A stretch of DNA of 51,610 nucleotides, from the NCBI RefSeq assembly GCF_000337415.1, contig NZ_AOJD01000027.1, positions 87,606-139,215 on the forward strand, read 5' to 3'. Made by a program: the position numbers and the translations under genes. A model generated the notes under the pieces. That model did not search any database, was not told the DNA's origin, and was given only the letters and a program-made list of their open reading frames with translations. This DNA is from Halorubrum tebenquichense DSM 14210. Lineage in GTDB: Archaea; Halobacteriota; Halobacteria; Halobacteriales; Haloferacaceae. Below, in pieces: positions 1 through 7,733 of the stretch (position 1 is the first letter of the stretch; every line of letters begins with the position of its first letter).

Positions 1-20
1 GCGCTCGGAGAGCGCGAACC

Positions 21-235
21 GCGAGGCTGGGGAGGCGTGAGGTGCGGGGCGGGGAGGGACTCGAAGGGGCAGCCGGGCGGCGGGCGCAGGTGACGTAAGG
101 ACCACAGGAGCGAACGGAGTGAGCGACGAGGAGCGTGGTTCGAAACGGCTCCGCCGTTTCGTCATCACGAGACGCCGAAGGTGTCTCGAACGACAGCGAG
201 CGTGCGCCCGCCGCCCGGTTGGGGCTTCGGGAGTG
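21..235 (+). repeat. Dispersed GC-rich repeat, copy A
   Basis: This non-coding stretch matches a second copy in inverted orientation near 30591-30806. Blocks 22-47 and 56-75 are identical to the complements of 30781-30806 and 30743-30762, and the block near 199-230 (ending GGGGCTTCGG) matches the complement of about 30591-30622. Between the blocks sit two palindromes with 3-base loops: 141-161 (arms CGAAACGGC and GCCGTTTCG) and 168-188 (arms CGAGACGCC and GGTGTCTCG, one G-T pair). No protein-like frame with haloarchaeal codon use is apparent. The left end of the element may lie outside the window. Confidence 0.7.
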
Positions 236-316
236 TTCGTGTCGATCGGCGATTTATAAGCAGGATCACCATCGTACAGTCGCCCGGCTGAGGCTTCGGG
301 AGTGTTCGTGTCGATC
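212..316. repeat. Pair of 36-base direct repeats
   Basis: Bases 212-247 and 281-316 are near-identical (two differences in CGCCCGGTTGGGGCTTCGG versus CGCCCGGCTGAGGCTTCGG, then the same GAGTGTTCGTGTCGATC). They are 69 bases apart, and a TATA-like TTTATAAG (about 252-259) lies between them. The first unit is the end of repeat copy A, so the second is a local duplication of that end. Confidence 0.7.
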
Positions 317-401
317 AGTGACTCACGCAGTCACGACTACCCGGCAAGCGTCGCGAAAAAATGCGGATCTCGACGCGCGTAACGCGTCCTCTCGAACGCG
401 C

Positions 402-1001
402 TTACTCGAACAGTTCGACGGCCTGCTCGTAGCGGTCCGACGGTTCGTCCCAGTCGACGACCTCGAAGAAGTTGTCGACGAACTCGCCGCGGGCCGGGCC
501 GTAGTCGTGGTAGTAGGAGTGCTCCCAGACGTCGAGCGCCAGAATGGGGTGACCGCCCCAGACAGCGCCCTCGTCGTGGTTGTCGACCACGACGTTACGA
601 AGCTGATTCGAGAACGTGTCGTACACCAGAAGCGCCCAGCCGCTGGCCGCGGAGGCCGCCGCCTCGAACTCGCCCTTCCAGGCCTCGTACGAGCCGAAGT
701 CCTCCTCGATGCGGTCGGCCAGCGCTCCCTCGGGCTCGTCGCCGCCCTCCGGCGACATGTTCTGCCAGAACAGGTCGTGGAGGATGTGCCCCGAGGAGTT
801 GTGGGTCACGTTGCGGATGGCTCCGCCCGACGAAGAGAAGTCGTGCGAGTCACGGTTCTCTTCGAGCGTTTCCTCGGCGGAGTTCCAGCCGTTTACGTAC
901 CCTTGGTGGTGGGTATCGTGATGCCATTCGAGCACCTGCTCGGAGATGTGCGGTTCCAGCGCGTCGTAATCGTACGGTAGCGGATCGAGTTCGTAACTCA
1001 T
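402..1001 (-). CDS. sod: Mn/Fe superoxide dismutase
   Basis: Cytoplasmic superoxide dismutase converting superoxide to oxygen and hydrogen peroxide. The 199-residue length is normal for the Fe/Mn family. The N-terminal helical hairpin carries the first metal ligand (His27 in WHHDTHHQ) and His75 (HILHDLFW). The C-terminal domain supplies Asp157 and His161 in the signature LDVWEHSYY. Haloarchaeal enzymes of this type usually use manganese; the sequence alone does not settle the metal. The start is well supported: a Shine-Dalgarno-like AGGTGAT (minus strand, 1008-1014) lies six bases before the ATG. The gene stands alone, with tRNA-Ser upstream on the same strand. Confidence 0.96.
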   Translation of the reverse strand: MSYELDPLPYDYDALEPHISEQVLEWHHDTHHQGYVNGWNSAEETLEENRDSHDFSSSGGAIRNVTHNSSGHILHDLFWQNMSPEGGDEPEGALADRIEEDFGSYEAWKGEFEAAASAASGWALLVYDTFSNQLRNVVVDNHDEGAVWGGHPILALDVWEHSYYHDYGPARGEFVDNFFEVVDWDEPSDRYEQAVELFE

Positions 1002-1007
1002 GCTTGT

Positions 1008-1014
1008 ATCACCT
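1008..1014 (-). promoter_or_regulatory. Ribosome binding site of sod
   Basis: AGGTGAT on the minus strand is complementary to the 3' end of archaeal 16S rRNA and sits six bases before the sod ATG. It fixes the start codon. Confidence 0.65.
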
Positions 1015-1228
1015 ATTCATTACATGTGCCGGAACGCTGTTAAAGATAATGCGGTACGCGGTAGCATGCGACACCAGACGTGAGTGTTATCGGCCGTTTC
1101 CGCGGAGTAGCGGTGTTGTTGCGGTTCCGGGACCTCGGGGGCGGGCGATCGGATACCGTCCGTGATCGACAGACGGGAGCGACGAGTAACTGAAACTGGG
1201 TTCACGTCAGATCGGTCGCACGCTGATT

Positions 1229-1290
1229 CGAATCCCAGCAACCGCTCTCTGCTCACTATGTTCGCAGAGAAGCGGTGGGACTGGGATTCG
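1229..1290. repeat. Inverted repeat mirroring the tRNA-Ser 3' end
   Basis: Bases 1229-1252 (CGAATCCCAG, ACCGCT, CTCTGC) are an almost perfect reverse-complement partner of 1263-1290, which contains the 3' strand of the tRNA T arm, the acceptor end and the trailer. The loop is about 1253-1262. An inverted partial copy of the tRNA 3' end therefore lies directly downstream of the tRNA gene. It could act as a terminator or processing hairpin, or be a scar of integration at the tRNA. Confidence 0.7.
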
Positions 1291-1356
1291 AACCCAGGAA
1301 GCCGTGAGGCTACCTGCTTTCAAGGCAGGCGCAATGGGCCGCTCTGCCATCCCACC
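1273..1356 (-). tRNA. tRNA-Ser (anticodon UGA)
   Basis: Read on the minus strand, the gene has a 7-bp acceptor stem GGTGGGA/TCCCACC with discriminator G. The anticodon stem is CCTGC/GCAGG with loop CTTGAAA, giving anticodon TGA for UCA codons. A long variable arm (around CCTCACGG) is typical of class II serine tRNAs. The T arm is CTGGG-TTCGAAT-CCCAG. CCA is not encoded and no intron is seen. Confidence 0.95.
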
Positions 1357-1433
1357 ACACGTAACCGCTCGGCGTCGGCCGACTAAGTCGTGTCGGATCC
1401 GACGAAGCCGACGACCGCTCCGACCCGGGCCCG

Positions 1434-2189
1434 TCAGTCCCGAACTAGCCGCTGCTCGCCGTCCTCCGCGACGACGTCGAGGCCGTGTTGGTGGACGAAC
1501 GCCGCGGTGTAGTCCGGAACGACGCGCTCGGCGGCGAACCGCGCCCTGAGGATCGGCACCACGTCGAGGAGGTCCTCGCCGGTCTCCAGCGAGGGCGACG
1601 GCTCGACGAAGTCCACGGAACGGTCGGCGTCGCGGCCGCGCTCGGCGAGCGTCGGCAGCGCGGGGGCCTCGAACGCGCCGTCGAAGTCGATCGGCTCGGT
1701 GAAGCCGGCGAAGTACGCCCGGCCGTCCGTCGACGGGCCGAGCACGACCTCGGTCGTCCGGAGCTTCATCGCCGCGGAGTCGACGAGCGTGCGCGAGAGC
1801 AGCGGCGCGGTCGGCGTGACGACCGCGACCGAGTCGGCACCCTCCTCGCGCAGCAGGTGCGTGACGGTGTTGCCGGCGCGCGCGCCGAACGAGGAGCCGA
1901 CCTGCCGCTCGAAGCGAACGCCCTCGGTGCCGCCGAGCGTGTCCGCGACGAGCGTCCGGAGTTCCGCCTCCGCGCTCGTCTCGGTCCGATGCTCGGCGGG
2001 GAGGTGGTCCTCGGCCGGGTAGTTGACGAGGAGCTCGCCGCCGGAGCGCTCGACCGCGAGGACGGCGTCGCGGAACTGCGCCTCGTAGAGGTCGGCCGCC
2101 TCGGCGGGCGACAGCGGCGTCGACTCGGCGAGCGCGGTTCCGACGAGCCCCTCGCGGGGCGGGTTCGCCAGCAGGGCGACGACGGTCAT
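1434..2189 (-). CDS. DUF2064-like (glycosyltransferase-fold) protein
   Basis: A 251-residue soluble protein. It opens with a beta strand (TVVALLANPPREG) followed by a helical stretch rich in Ala and Glu. Its overall form recalls the DUF2064/TIGR04282 family, proteins with a nucleotide-diphospho-sugar transferase-like fold. The segment ADSVAVVTPTAPLLSR fits a central Rossmann-like strand and loop. No catalytic residues can be assigned with certainty. It lies just upstream of the tRNA and follows the IDI-like gene on the same strand with 55 bases between. The family name is from memory of haloarchaeal proteins and should be treated as tentative. Confidence 0.6.
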   Translation of the reverse strand: MTVVALLANPPREGLVGTALAESTPLSPAEAADLYEAQFRDAVLAVERSGGELLVNYPAEDHLPAEHRTETSAEAELRTLVADTLGGTEGVRFERQVGSSFGARAGNTVTHLLREEGADSVAVVTPTAPLLSRTLVDSAAMKLRTTEVVLGPSTDGRAYFAGFTEPIDFDGAFEAPALPTLAERGRDADRSVDFVEPSPSLETGEDLLDVVPILRARFAAERVVPDYTAAFVHQHGLDVVAEDGEQRLVRD

Positions 2190-2244
2190 ACCGGACCGCG
2201 GCGCGGGAGCGCCTTCAAGCCGCCGTTTTGGTTCGGGAAACCGC

Positions 2245-2859
2245 TCAGGAGAAGTCGCGTCGCATCGCGATCTCGAACCACGGACAGAGGCGGAGCTGGC
2301 GGTACAGCGCCGGGTTCTCGTGGAGGTGGTCGTAGTCGGCCCACAGCATGCCGCCGATCTCCTCCTCGTCGGGGTCGAGCGAGGTGTCGTCGAGGGTGAC
2401 CTTCAGCACTGCGCACACCTCCCACTCGACGCCCTCGTTGGGGTAGTAGCGCTTGTACTCGAACTTGTCCGTCACGCGGAGGTCGTCGTACTGGTCGGGC
2501 GCGATGCCGAGCTCCTCCTCGAGACGCTGCTCGGTGGCGTCCTCCTGCGACTGCCCCTCGACGGGGTGAGAGGCGACCGTGCCGTCCCAGTGGCCGTCCC
2601 ACAGCCGCTTGTTCGGCGCGCGCTGGGCCAGCAGGATCCGGCCCTCCGTGTCGAAGACGAGGCAGGTGAACGCGCGGTGACGGATCCCGTCGCCCGTGTG
2701 CGCGTCGAGGCGGTTCACCGTGTCCTGCGCGACGTCGTCGGGGTCGACCGCGATGACGTCCTGAAGCGCGTTCTCGTGGTCCGTGTCGCCCGTGTCGCCG
2801 GTCTCGCCTGCGCCGTCGCCGGCGGGGTCACCCGGCGCGGCCGCGTCTTCGGAACTCAT
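2245..2859 (-). CDS. idi: Type 1 isopentenyl-diphosphate isomerase-like Nudix protein
   Basis: Homologous to type 1 IPP isomerase, which interconverts IPP and DMAPP for archaeal lipids and carotenoids. Residues 1-35 are an acidic disordered head. The Nudix-like core carries EDATEQRLEEELGI (about 106-119), the catalytic-glutamate segment WEVCAVL (Glu147) and the C-terminal PWFEIAM. The usual catalytic cysteine (Cys67 of the E. coli enzyme, in SVCGHP) is replaced by Ala96 in TVASHP, so isomerase activity is uncertain. The start at MSSED was chosen because the in-frame extension upstream is Arg-rich and unlike the family. No other isomerase gene is in this window. Confidence 0.82.
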   Translation of the reverse strand: MSSEDAAAPGDPAGDGAGETGDTGDTDHENALQDVIAVDPDDVAQDTVNRLDAHTGDGIRHRAFTCLVFDTEGRILLAQRAPNKRLWDGHWDGTVASHPVEGQSQEDATEQRLEEELGIAPDQYDDLRVTDKFEYKRYYPNEGVEWEVCAVLKVTLDDTSLDPDEEEIGGMLWADYDHLHENPALYRQLRLCPWFEIAMRRDFS

Positions 2860-3011
2860 GCGCGTTACGTCGCGGACCAGGGCTAATAAGGGTTCGATAC
2901 GGCGGTCGGTGCCCCCGGTCTCGCGCGGGACCCGCGCGCGACTCGCTCTCACGCCCCCGAACCGACGGCGCTTCGACGCTCTTAACCGCGTCCCGGCGCT
3001 ACTTCGCGCGG

Positions 3012-4466
3012 ATGAGTAACCCGGCGCTCGACGTCGTCGAGTTCGTGTTGACGACGCACTTCTACACGCAGGACCGCGACCTCGACGAGAACGACCTGCC
3101 GCCGCGCTTCCGGCAGGTGTTCTGGTCGGCCGACGCCGCCGAGGACGCCCCCGGCGGCGTGGAGCGGCCGCTGAAGGCGACCGACGAGACCACCCGCACC
3201 GCGACGGGGGTCGACCGGCCGTGGGGGGCGGTCTCCGACCTCCTTTTCACCCAACGCACGGAGTTCTCCGGCGAGATCTCGCTGACCCAGCCGTCGATGG
3301 GGTTGGAGTGGTACCGCGACCGCGCGGACGACGACCGGATCGCCGGGAACCCGACGATCGTCGCCGCGCTGGAGGCCGCCGAGGACCTCGACGCGCCGGT
3401 GACCCGCGAGGAGGCCAGAGACGACGTGCGGCCGGTCCAGGCCGATCGCGTCTGGATCGACGCGCTGCTCGCGGAGTACTTCGACGAGGACGAGGACGGG
3501 GAGATGCTCGATCTGGTCAACGTCCGCGCGCCCGAAGAGATCGAGACGACGCTCGCCGACCTCGTCCTGACCGGCGATCAGGAGGGCGAGATACAGAAGA
3601 TCGTCAAGGCGATCGAACACCGCGAGTACCTCGCGGAGATCGGCCTCCGAGAGATCGGGAAGCTGCTGTTCGTCGGCCCGCCGGGAACCGGAAAGACGAC
3701 CGTGTCGCGCGCGCTCGCTCACGAGCTCGGACTCCCGTTCGTCGAAGTCAAGCTCTCGATGATCACGAGCCAGTACCTCGGCGAGACGTCGAAGAACGTC
3801 GAGAAGAGCTTCGAGGTCGCCAAGCGGCTCTCACCGTGCATCCTCTTCATCGACGAGTTCGACTCGGTGGCGAAGACGCGCCGCTCGGACGAACACGCCG
3901 CCCTCAAGCGCGCGGTCAACACCCTGCTGAAGTCGATCGACGAGGTGTCGCTCGTCCGCGACGAAGTGCTCCTCATCGGCGCGACGAACCACCCGGACCA
4001 GCTCGACGCGGCCGCGTGGCGGCGGTTCGACGAGATCGTCAACTTCCCCAAGCCGGACCGCGACATGCGCGCCGACATCCTCCGCGTGGTGACGAAGGAG
4101 ATGAAGATCGCCGACTTCGACCCCGAGGAGGTCGCCGACCGGACGAGCGGGCTCACCGGCTCCGACCTCCGGATGGTGCTCCGGGAGGCCGTCCTCGGCG
4201 CGCTCACCGAAGACCGGATGACGATCACGCAGGAGGACGTGATGGCGGCCGTCGAGGACTTCGAGGAGCGGGACAACCTCAAGAACATGGACATGATCGA
4301 CGGGGAGGGCGCGGAGGTGCTCGGCGAGACGGGGTCGAACGACGCCCACGACCACGGGGACCACGACCATGGCGAGCACGACCACGATCATGGCGAGGAC
4401 GGAGACGGCGGCGAGAGCGCGGACCCGACTCGCGGCGCGGAAGCGCGCGGTCGGACACAGGACTGA
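3012..4466 (+). CDS. AAA family ATPase with His-rich C-terminal tail
   Basis: A 484-residue single-AAA-domain ATPase. Residues 1-200 form a haloarchaeal N-domain I cannot assign. The AAA module follows: Walker A GPPGTGKT (about 222-229), Walker B ILFIDEFDS (about 278-286), sensor 1 IGATNH, and the arginine-finger motif RRFD. A C-terminal lid contains TGSDLRMVLREA. The module resembles Cdc48/proteasome-ATPase-type AAA domains, implying remodelling or unfolding of proteins. The last 50 residues are disordered, with alternating His and Asp/Gly (HDHGDHDHGEHDHDHG), which looks able to bind divalent metal. The substrate is unknown. No operon partner is adjacent; the next gene begins the A/T-richer island. 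Confidence 0.85.
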   Translation: MSNPALDVVEFVLTTHFYTQDRDLDENDLPPRFRQVFWSADAAEDAPGGVERPLKATDETTRTATGVDRPWGAVSDLLFTQRTEFSGEISLTQPSMGLEWYRDRADDDRIAGNPTIVAALEAAEDLDAPVTREEARDDVRPVQADRVWIDALLAEYFDEDEDGEMLDLVNVRAPEEIETTLADLVLTGDQEGEIQKIVKAIEHREYLAEIGLREIGKLLFVGPPGTGKTTVSRALAHELGLPFVEVKLSMITSQYLGETSKNVEKSFEVAKRLSPCILFIDEFDSVAKTRRSDEHAALKRAVNTLLKSIDEVSLVRDEVLLIGATNHPDQLDAAAWRRFDEIVNFPKPDRDMRADILRVVTKEMKIADFDPEEVADRTSGLTGSDLRMVLREAVLGALTEDRMTITQEDVMAAVEDFEERDNLKNMDMIDGEGAEVLGETGSNDAHDHGDHDHGEHDHDHGEDGDGGESADPTRGAEARGRTQD

Positions 4467-4794
4467 CGCGAGCGTTCGCGGTTACTGACGCCGGTTTTCG
4501 TGCGGGATGACACGGTTGAAGCTGCTCGTTCGAACACGAGACCGAGTGGGACGGCCGGGCGTTCGAGCGCATCTATATTTGATCTCTCGCAGGCACCTAG
4601 ATGAAGAGTATACAACCGGGATCTCGGATGAAGCCAGTCTTACTCTGACCCGTTGTCTTCCAGTGCGGTCTCTCTTCGCTGCCGATCTCAAACGGATATC
4701 GACACTCAGCATATACGGCTGCGAGTCTGATTGGTGTTAGATGCGGTGGAATCCACGAACCACCATTCGGCGACTCTCTCGGAAGGGGACCCCA
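4467..4794. other. Intergenic boundary of the accessory island
   Basis: This gap contains no convincing gene. Base composition falls here from the very GC-rich core to the more A/T-rich island, the change being clear after about 4570. A TATA-like ATATAC at 4711-4716 is placed to drive msrA. I saw no transposase remnant and no direct repeat matching the right end of the island. Confidence 0.5.
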
Positions 4795-5418
4795 ATGACA
4801 CTCACAGAAACGCAGATACGCGAGTATGACAGTCGTGCGATGGATAGCGCGGAGACTGCCACGGCAACGTTTGGAACCGGTTGTTTCTGGGGGCCAGATG
4901 CCCAGTTCGGGGCGATAGACGGCGTCGTTCGCACCCGTGTCGGCTACGCTGGCGGGACAGAAATCGACCCGACGTATCACGCGTTAGGCGACCACACAGA
5001 GGTGTTCCAAGTCGAATTCGACCCCGACACAATGACGTATCGAGACCTCCTGAATCGGGTGTTCCACTCGCACGACCCACAGCACCAGACCCGAAAGACG
5101 CAGTATCAGAATATCGTGTTCGCCGCGACAGAAGACCAGCGAGCAGTCCTGGATGAATTCCTCGCGACACGGGGCCTCACTGCCGAGGGGATCGGAACAC
5201 GCATCGAACAGCTCTCACGGTTCCATCCCGCTGAAGACTACCACCAGAAGTACAAGCTCCGGTCTGTCTCCTCGTTCATGGATGCGTTCGACGCGGCCGG
5301 ATACGGCGATGAGGAGTTGCGCGAGTCACCGACCGCTGCCAAGCTAAACGGGTACGCTGCCGGACACGATGTTGCTATCGCCGAGGATCTTCAGCCACCG
5401 GATCACGGGACGGCATAG
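4795..5418 (+). CDS. msrA: Peptide methionine sulfoxide reductase MsrA (one-cysteine type)
   Basis: Reduces methionine-S-sulfoxide in proteins, an oxidative repair role in the cytoplasm. The 207-residue protein has the MsrA active-site motif GCFWG, with catalytic Cys30 after a strand (TATATFGTG). Downstream are GVVRTRVGYAGG and the glutamate-containing segment DHTEVFQVEFDP, both family hallmarks. No other cysteine exists in the protein, so a resolving cysteine is missing and recycling must use another thiol. The start at MTLTET is preferred. An ATG at 4741 lies about 28 bases after a TATA-like element and could be a leaderless alternative, but its extra 18 residues look unlike the family. It is the first gene of the island. 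Confidence 0.93.
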   Translation: MTLTETQIREYDSRAMDSAETATATFGTGCFWGPDAQFGAIDGVVRTRVGYAGGTEIDPTYHALGDHTEVFQVEFDPDTMTYRDLLNRVFHSHDPQHQTRKTQYQNIVFAATEDQRAVLDEFLATRGLTAEGIGTRIEQLSRFHPAEDYHQKYKLRSVSSFMDAFDAAGYGDEELRESPTAAKLNGYAAGHDVAIAEDLQPPDHGTA

Positions 5419-5593
5419 ACTCCAGTGGGTTTGACGACAGACAGTACCGTCGGCGATGACGCCCTGACCAGTGTGTACGCGTCGCCTTGGTTCCGAAGCA
5501 GCATACTGATCGCTGGGAGGCAATGCCGCGATTTATGTGCGGGTCTCTCGTCGACTGACGTACGCACGGCGGCCTTCTGTCGCCCGCCCGACC

Positions 5594-6922
5594 ATGGACC
5601 GAACCGATGTGACCCCGGATCCTGACGCGTTGCTTGAGACGGCACTCACGGATCCTGAATCGTTCGACGCCGCCCGAACAGCGAGAGCGGTGGCCCAACT
5701 GGAACACGATGATCCGGAGGTTCAACGGGCGGCGTCGTGGGCGCTCAGATTTGTCGCCGCGGAGGCCCCGTCGCTTATGGAGAGCTGTACGAGACGCTTT
5801 CGACGGGCACTCGATGACCCCGATGCCCGTCCAGTCGTGTTGCGGACACTCGCAGTTGTCGCCGAACACAATCAGGAGGCCGTCGCAGCGACCGTCCAAA
5901 GCGCTGTCGAAGCGGGGATGATCGACCAGCTCGTCGGGCGGCGAGTCGTCGCCGGATACCAGCCGTCCGACTTGGGGGCTGGAGGCTCAGTCATCGCTGA
6001 TGAAGGAGACGAAACATCGGTGCCGACTGGGACGGCTGGATCAACGGTTGAGACCACTCCCGCAGAGTCCCGATCCGACGAGCGTCCGTCATCGTCGGTT
6101 GGGCATCCACCAGCCGATCCGCCGGCGAAACCGCCACAGCTCGACCGGTCGCTAGCTGCGTATGATCCGGTCCCTACGGGTGAACAAACTGTGTCGTCTT
6201 CGAACGCAGACGTCCGGTTCACTGTCGGCGGTCAAGAATTTACTGCGGTCCAGCAAGCGATACCGGCCGTAGGCACCACCGAAGGTGTGTTACAAGACGC
6301 GTTCGACCGGTGGCGTCGGATCGACGATCACGACGCCGTCGCCCGCCTCGTCGATCACGGAGTGCGACCAACACCATGGGCAATCTCTGAGCAAGGTGCC
6401 GTAGGCTCCGTCGTCGAACGGGAGACACCGCTTCCGCCGTTAGAAGCTCGCTGGGTGCTCTCTCGGATCGCGGACGCAGTCCATTACGCACACACTGCTG
6501 GTGTGGTCCATGGTGGACTCTTCCCGAAGTCGATCACGTTTGTGAGCGCGGTCGAAGACCCGGACGCGTGGGCGTACCCGCGGGTGAGCGATTGGGGCCT
6601 CCGTGAGGCGGTTGGATCACGCGACGATGATGCCGTGTCCCGCCAGCACGCAGCCCCCGAACATCTCGCCCCTGACCGGTTCGGTGACGTCGACGCTGCG
6701 ACAGACATCTACGGGATCGGGGTGATTGGGCATTTGCTGGTGACGGGCAACGCGCCGGATCGCGACGACGGAACAGTCCGTTTCCATCCGACAGGTGACC
6801 GCGCCATTCCGGACGACATCTCGATGATTCTCGCAAAGTGTCTCACAACGGCGAAGATGGAACGATATGCCTCTGCGGCCGCAATCCGTCGCGATCTGGC
6901 GACAGAGGGTCACAATGAGTGA
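5594..6922 (+). CDS. HEAT-like repeat plus protein-kinase-like (probable pseudokinase) protein
   Basis: A 442-residue soluble protein in three parts. Residues about 10-110 look like alpha-helical HEAT repeats (EVQRAASWALRFVA). Residues about 118-205 are Pro/Ser/Thr-rich linker. Residues about 215-440 resemble the C-lobe of a Ser/Thr protein kinase. The catalytic loop reads HGGLFPKSI (His306-Gly307-Gly308) where active kinases have HRDLKPxN, so the catalytic aspartate is lost. The DFG motif is DWG (Asp333) and APEHL matches the APE motif. A glycine-rich loop and VAIK lysine are not evident. It is probably a scaffold or sensor. Its end overlaps the next gene by eight bases, suggesting translational coupling. 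TTTATG at 5532-5537 may be its TATA element. Confidence 0.72.
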   Translation: MDRTDVTPDPDALLETALTDPESFDAARTARAVAQLEHDDPEVQRAASWALRFVAAEAPSLMESCTRRFRRALDDPDARPVVLRTLAVVAEHNQEAVAATVQSAVEAGMIDQLVGRRVVAGYQPSDLGAGGSVIADEGDETSVPTGTAGSTVETTPAESRSDERPSSSVGHPPADPPAKPPQLDRSLAAYDPVPTGEQTVSSSNADVRFTVGGQEFTAVQQAIPAVGTTEGVLQDAFDRWRRIDDHDAVARLVDHGVRPTPWAISEQGAVGSVVERETPLPPLEARWVLSRIADAVHYAHTAGVVHGGLFPKSITFVSAVEDPDAWAYPRVSDWGLREAVGSRDDDAVSRQHAAPEHLAPDRFGDVDAATDIYGIGVIGHLLVTGNAPDRDDGTVRFHPTGDRAIPDDISMILAKCLTTAKMERYASAAAIRRDLATEGHNE

Positions 6923-7733
6923 CTCGGTGGGGGTTGATCTGGCCGGCTTCATCGTGGATAGGGGACTCTCCAATCGAGCGTTCGATACAGTGCCATCCCT
7001 AGTCGGCGCGACGACGGCTCCGGTTGGGGGCGGTGTCACCCGGTTCGTTGCGGCTGTCCTCGTTTTGGCAGCCTGTCTCGGTGCGACATGGTACGCGCTC
7101 GTTAGCGCGAGACAGGCACCGCTCGATACGCTCGTGTGGCGCTACGTCGCGTTGTCGGCAGCTGTGGGGAGTGTGTTTGCTGGTCTGCTCATTATCGAAA
7201 CGGTGACCACGACTGTTGGAACCCTCGTCCAAGCGTTCCGTCTCCTCGCACAGCTCTTTTTTGCTGTCTTTTTAGCGCTCTCGCTCCGAGAGTTGTACTA
7301 CGCACAGCCAGCGACCTCCAGTGACGACGACCGGCTCTCGCTGTCGACCGCTCGTCGGATCGAGACCGGGTTCATGGTTCTCGCCTTGGTCCAGTTTCCA
7401 ATCGTTGTCTGGGTCGGGCCGACGGCGGTTGCGCAAGTGATTCTCGCCCTCGCTGCTGGAGCCTTCACGGTGTACGGTGTGTCGTTCGGACAGGCGATCC
7501 GCGCTCGGCGCGTCACTCGTGGGACGGTTCTCGATGCCACCGTCACCTACGTGATCGCAGTGTTGCTCTGCGTCGGTGCGGTGAGTGTCATGGAGGGAGC
7601 AGTTCTCACACCAATTCCGCGGCCAGCTATCGTCGGTGCTGTCAACGTTCTCTTGGCGATGACTGGATCGTTCTTGATCAGTCTGGTCATCCGGCTGAAA
7701 CGGAGCGTCGACGCTGGCGGTCGCACCAGTTGA
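6915..7733 (+). CDS. Seven-transmembrane protein of unknown function
   Basis: A 272-residue integral membrane protein with about seven hydrophobic segments, at roughly residues 43-64, 75-100, 105-125, 148-165, 168-190, 205-230 and 235-258, and short charged loops. No catalytic domain follows the membrane part. The layout resembles the membrane sensor module of some haloarchaeal histidine kinases without the kinase. The start ATG overlaps the last codons of the pseudokinase gene, so the two products are probably made together and may interact at the membrane. That partnership is inferred only from the overlap. Confidence 0.7.
   Translation: MSDSVGVDLAGFIVDRGLSNRAFDTVPSLVGATTAPVGGGVTRFVAAVLVLAACLGATWYALVSARQAPLDTLVWRYVALSAAVGSVFAGLLIIETVTTTVGTLVQAFRLLAQLFFAVFLALSLRELYYAQPATSSDDDRLSLSTARRIETGFMVLALVQFPIVVWVGPTAVAQVILALAAGAFTVYGVSFGQAIRARRVTRGTVLDATVTYVIAVLLCVGAVSVMEGAVLTPIPRPAIVGAVNVLLAMTGSFLISLVIRLKRSVDAGGRTS

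Noticed and set aside
135-980. Possible gene opposite sod
   Set aside because: It is antisense to a clear superoxide dismutase and overlaps the repeat; no family resemblance.
4467-4794. Island attachment site or insertion-sequence remnant
   Set aside because: No direct repeat shared with 12293-12431, no transposase-like peptide I could name.
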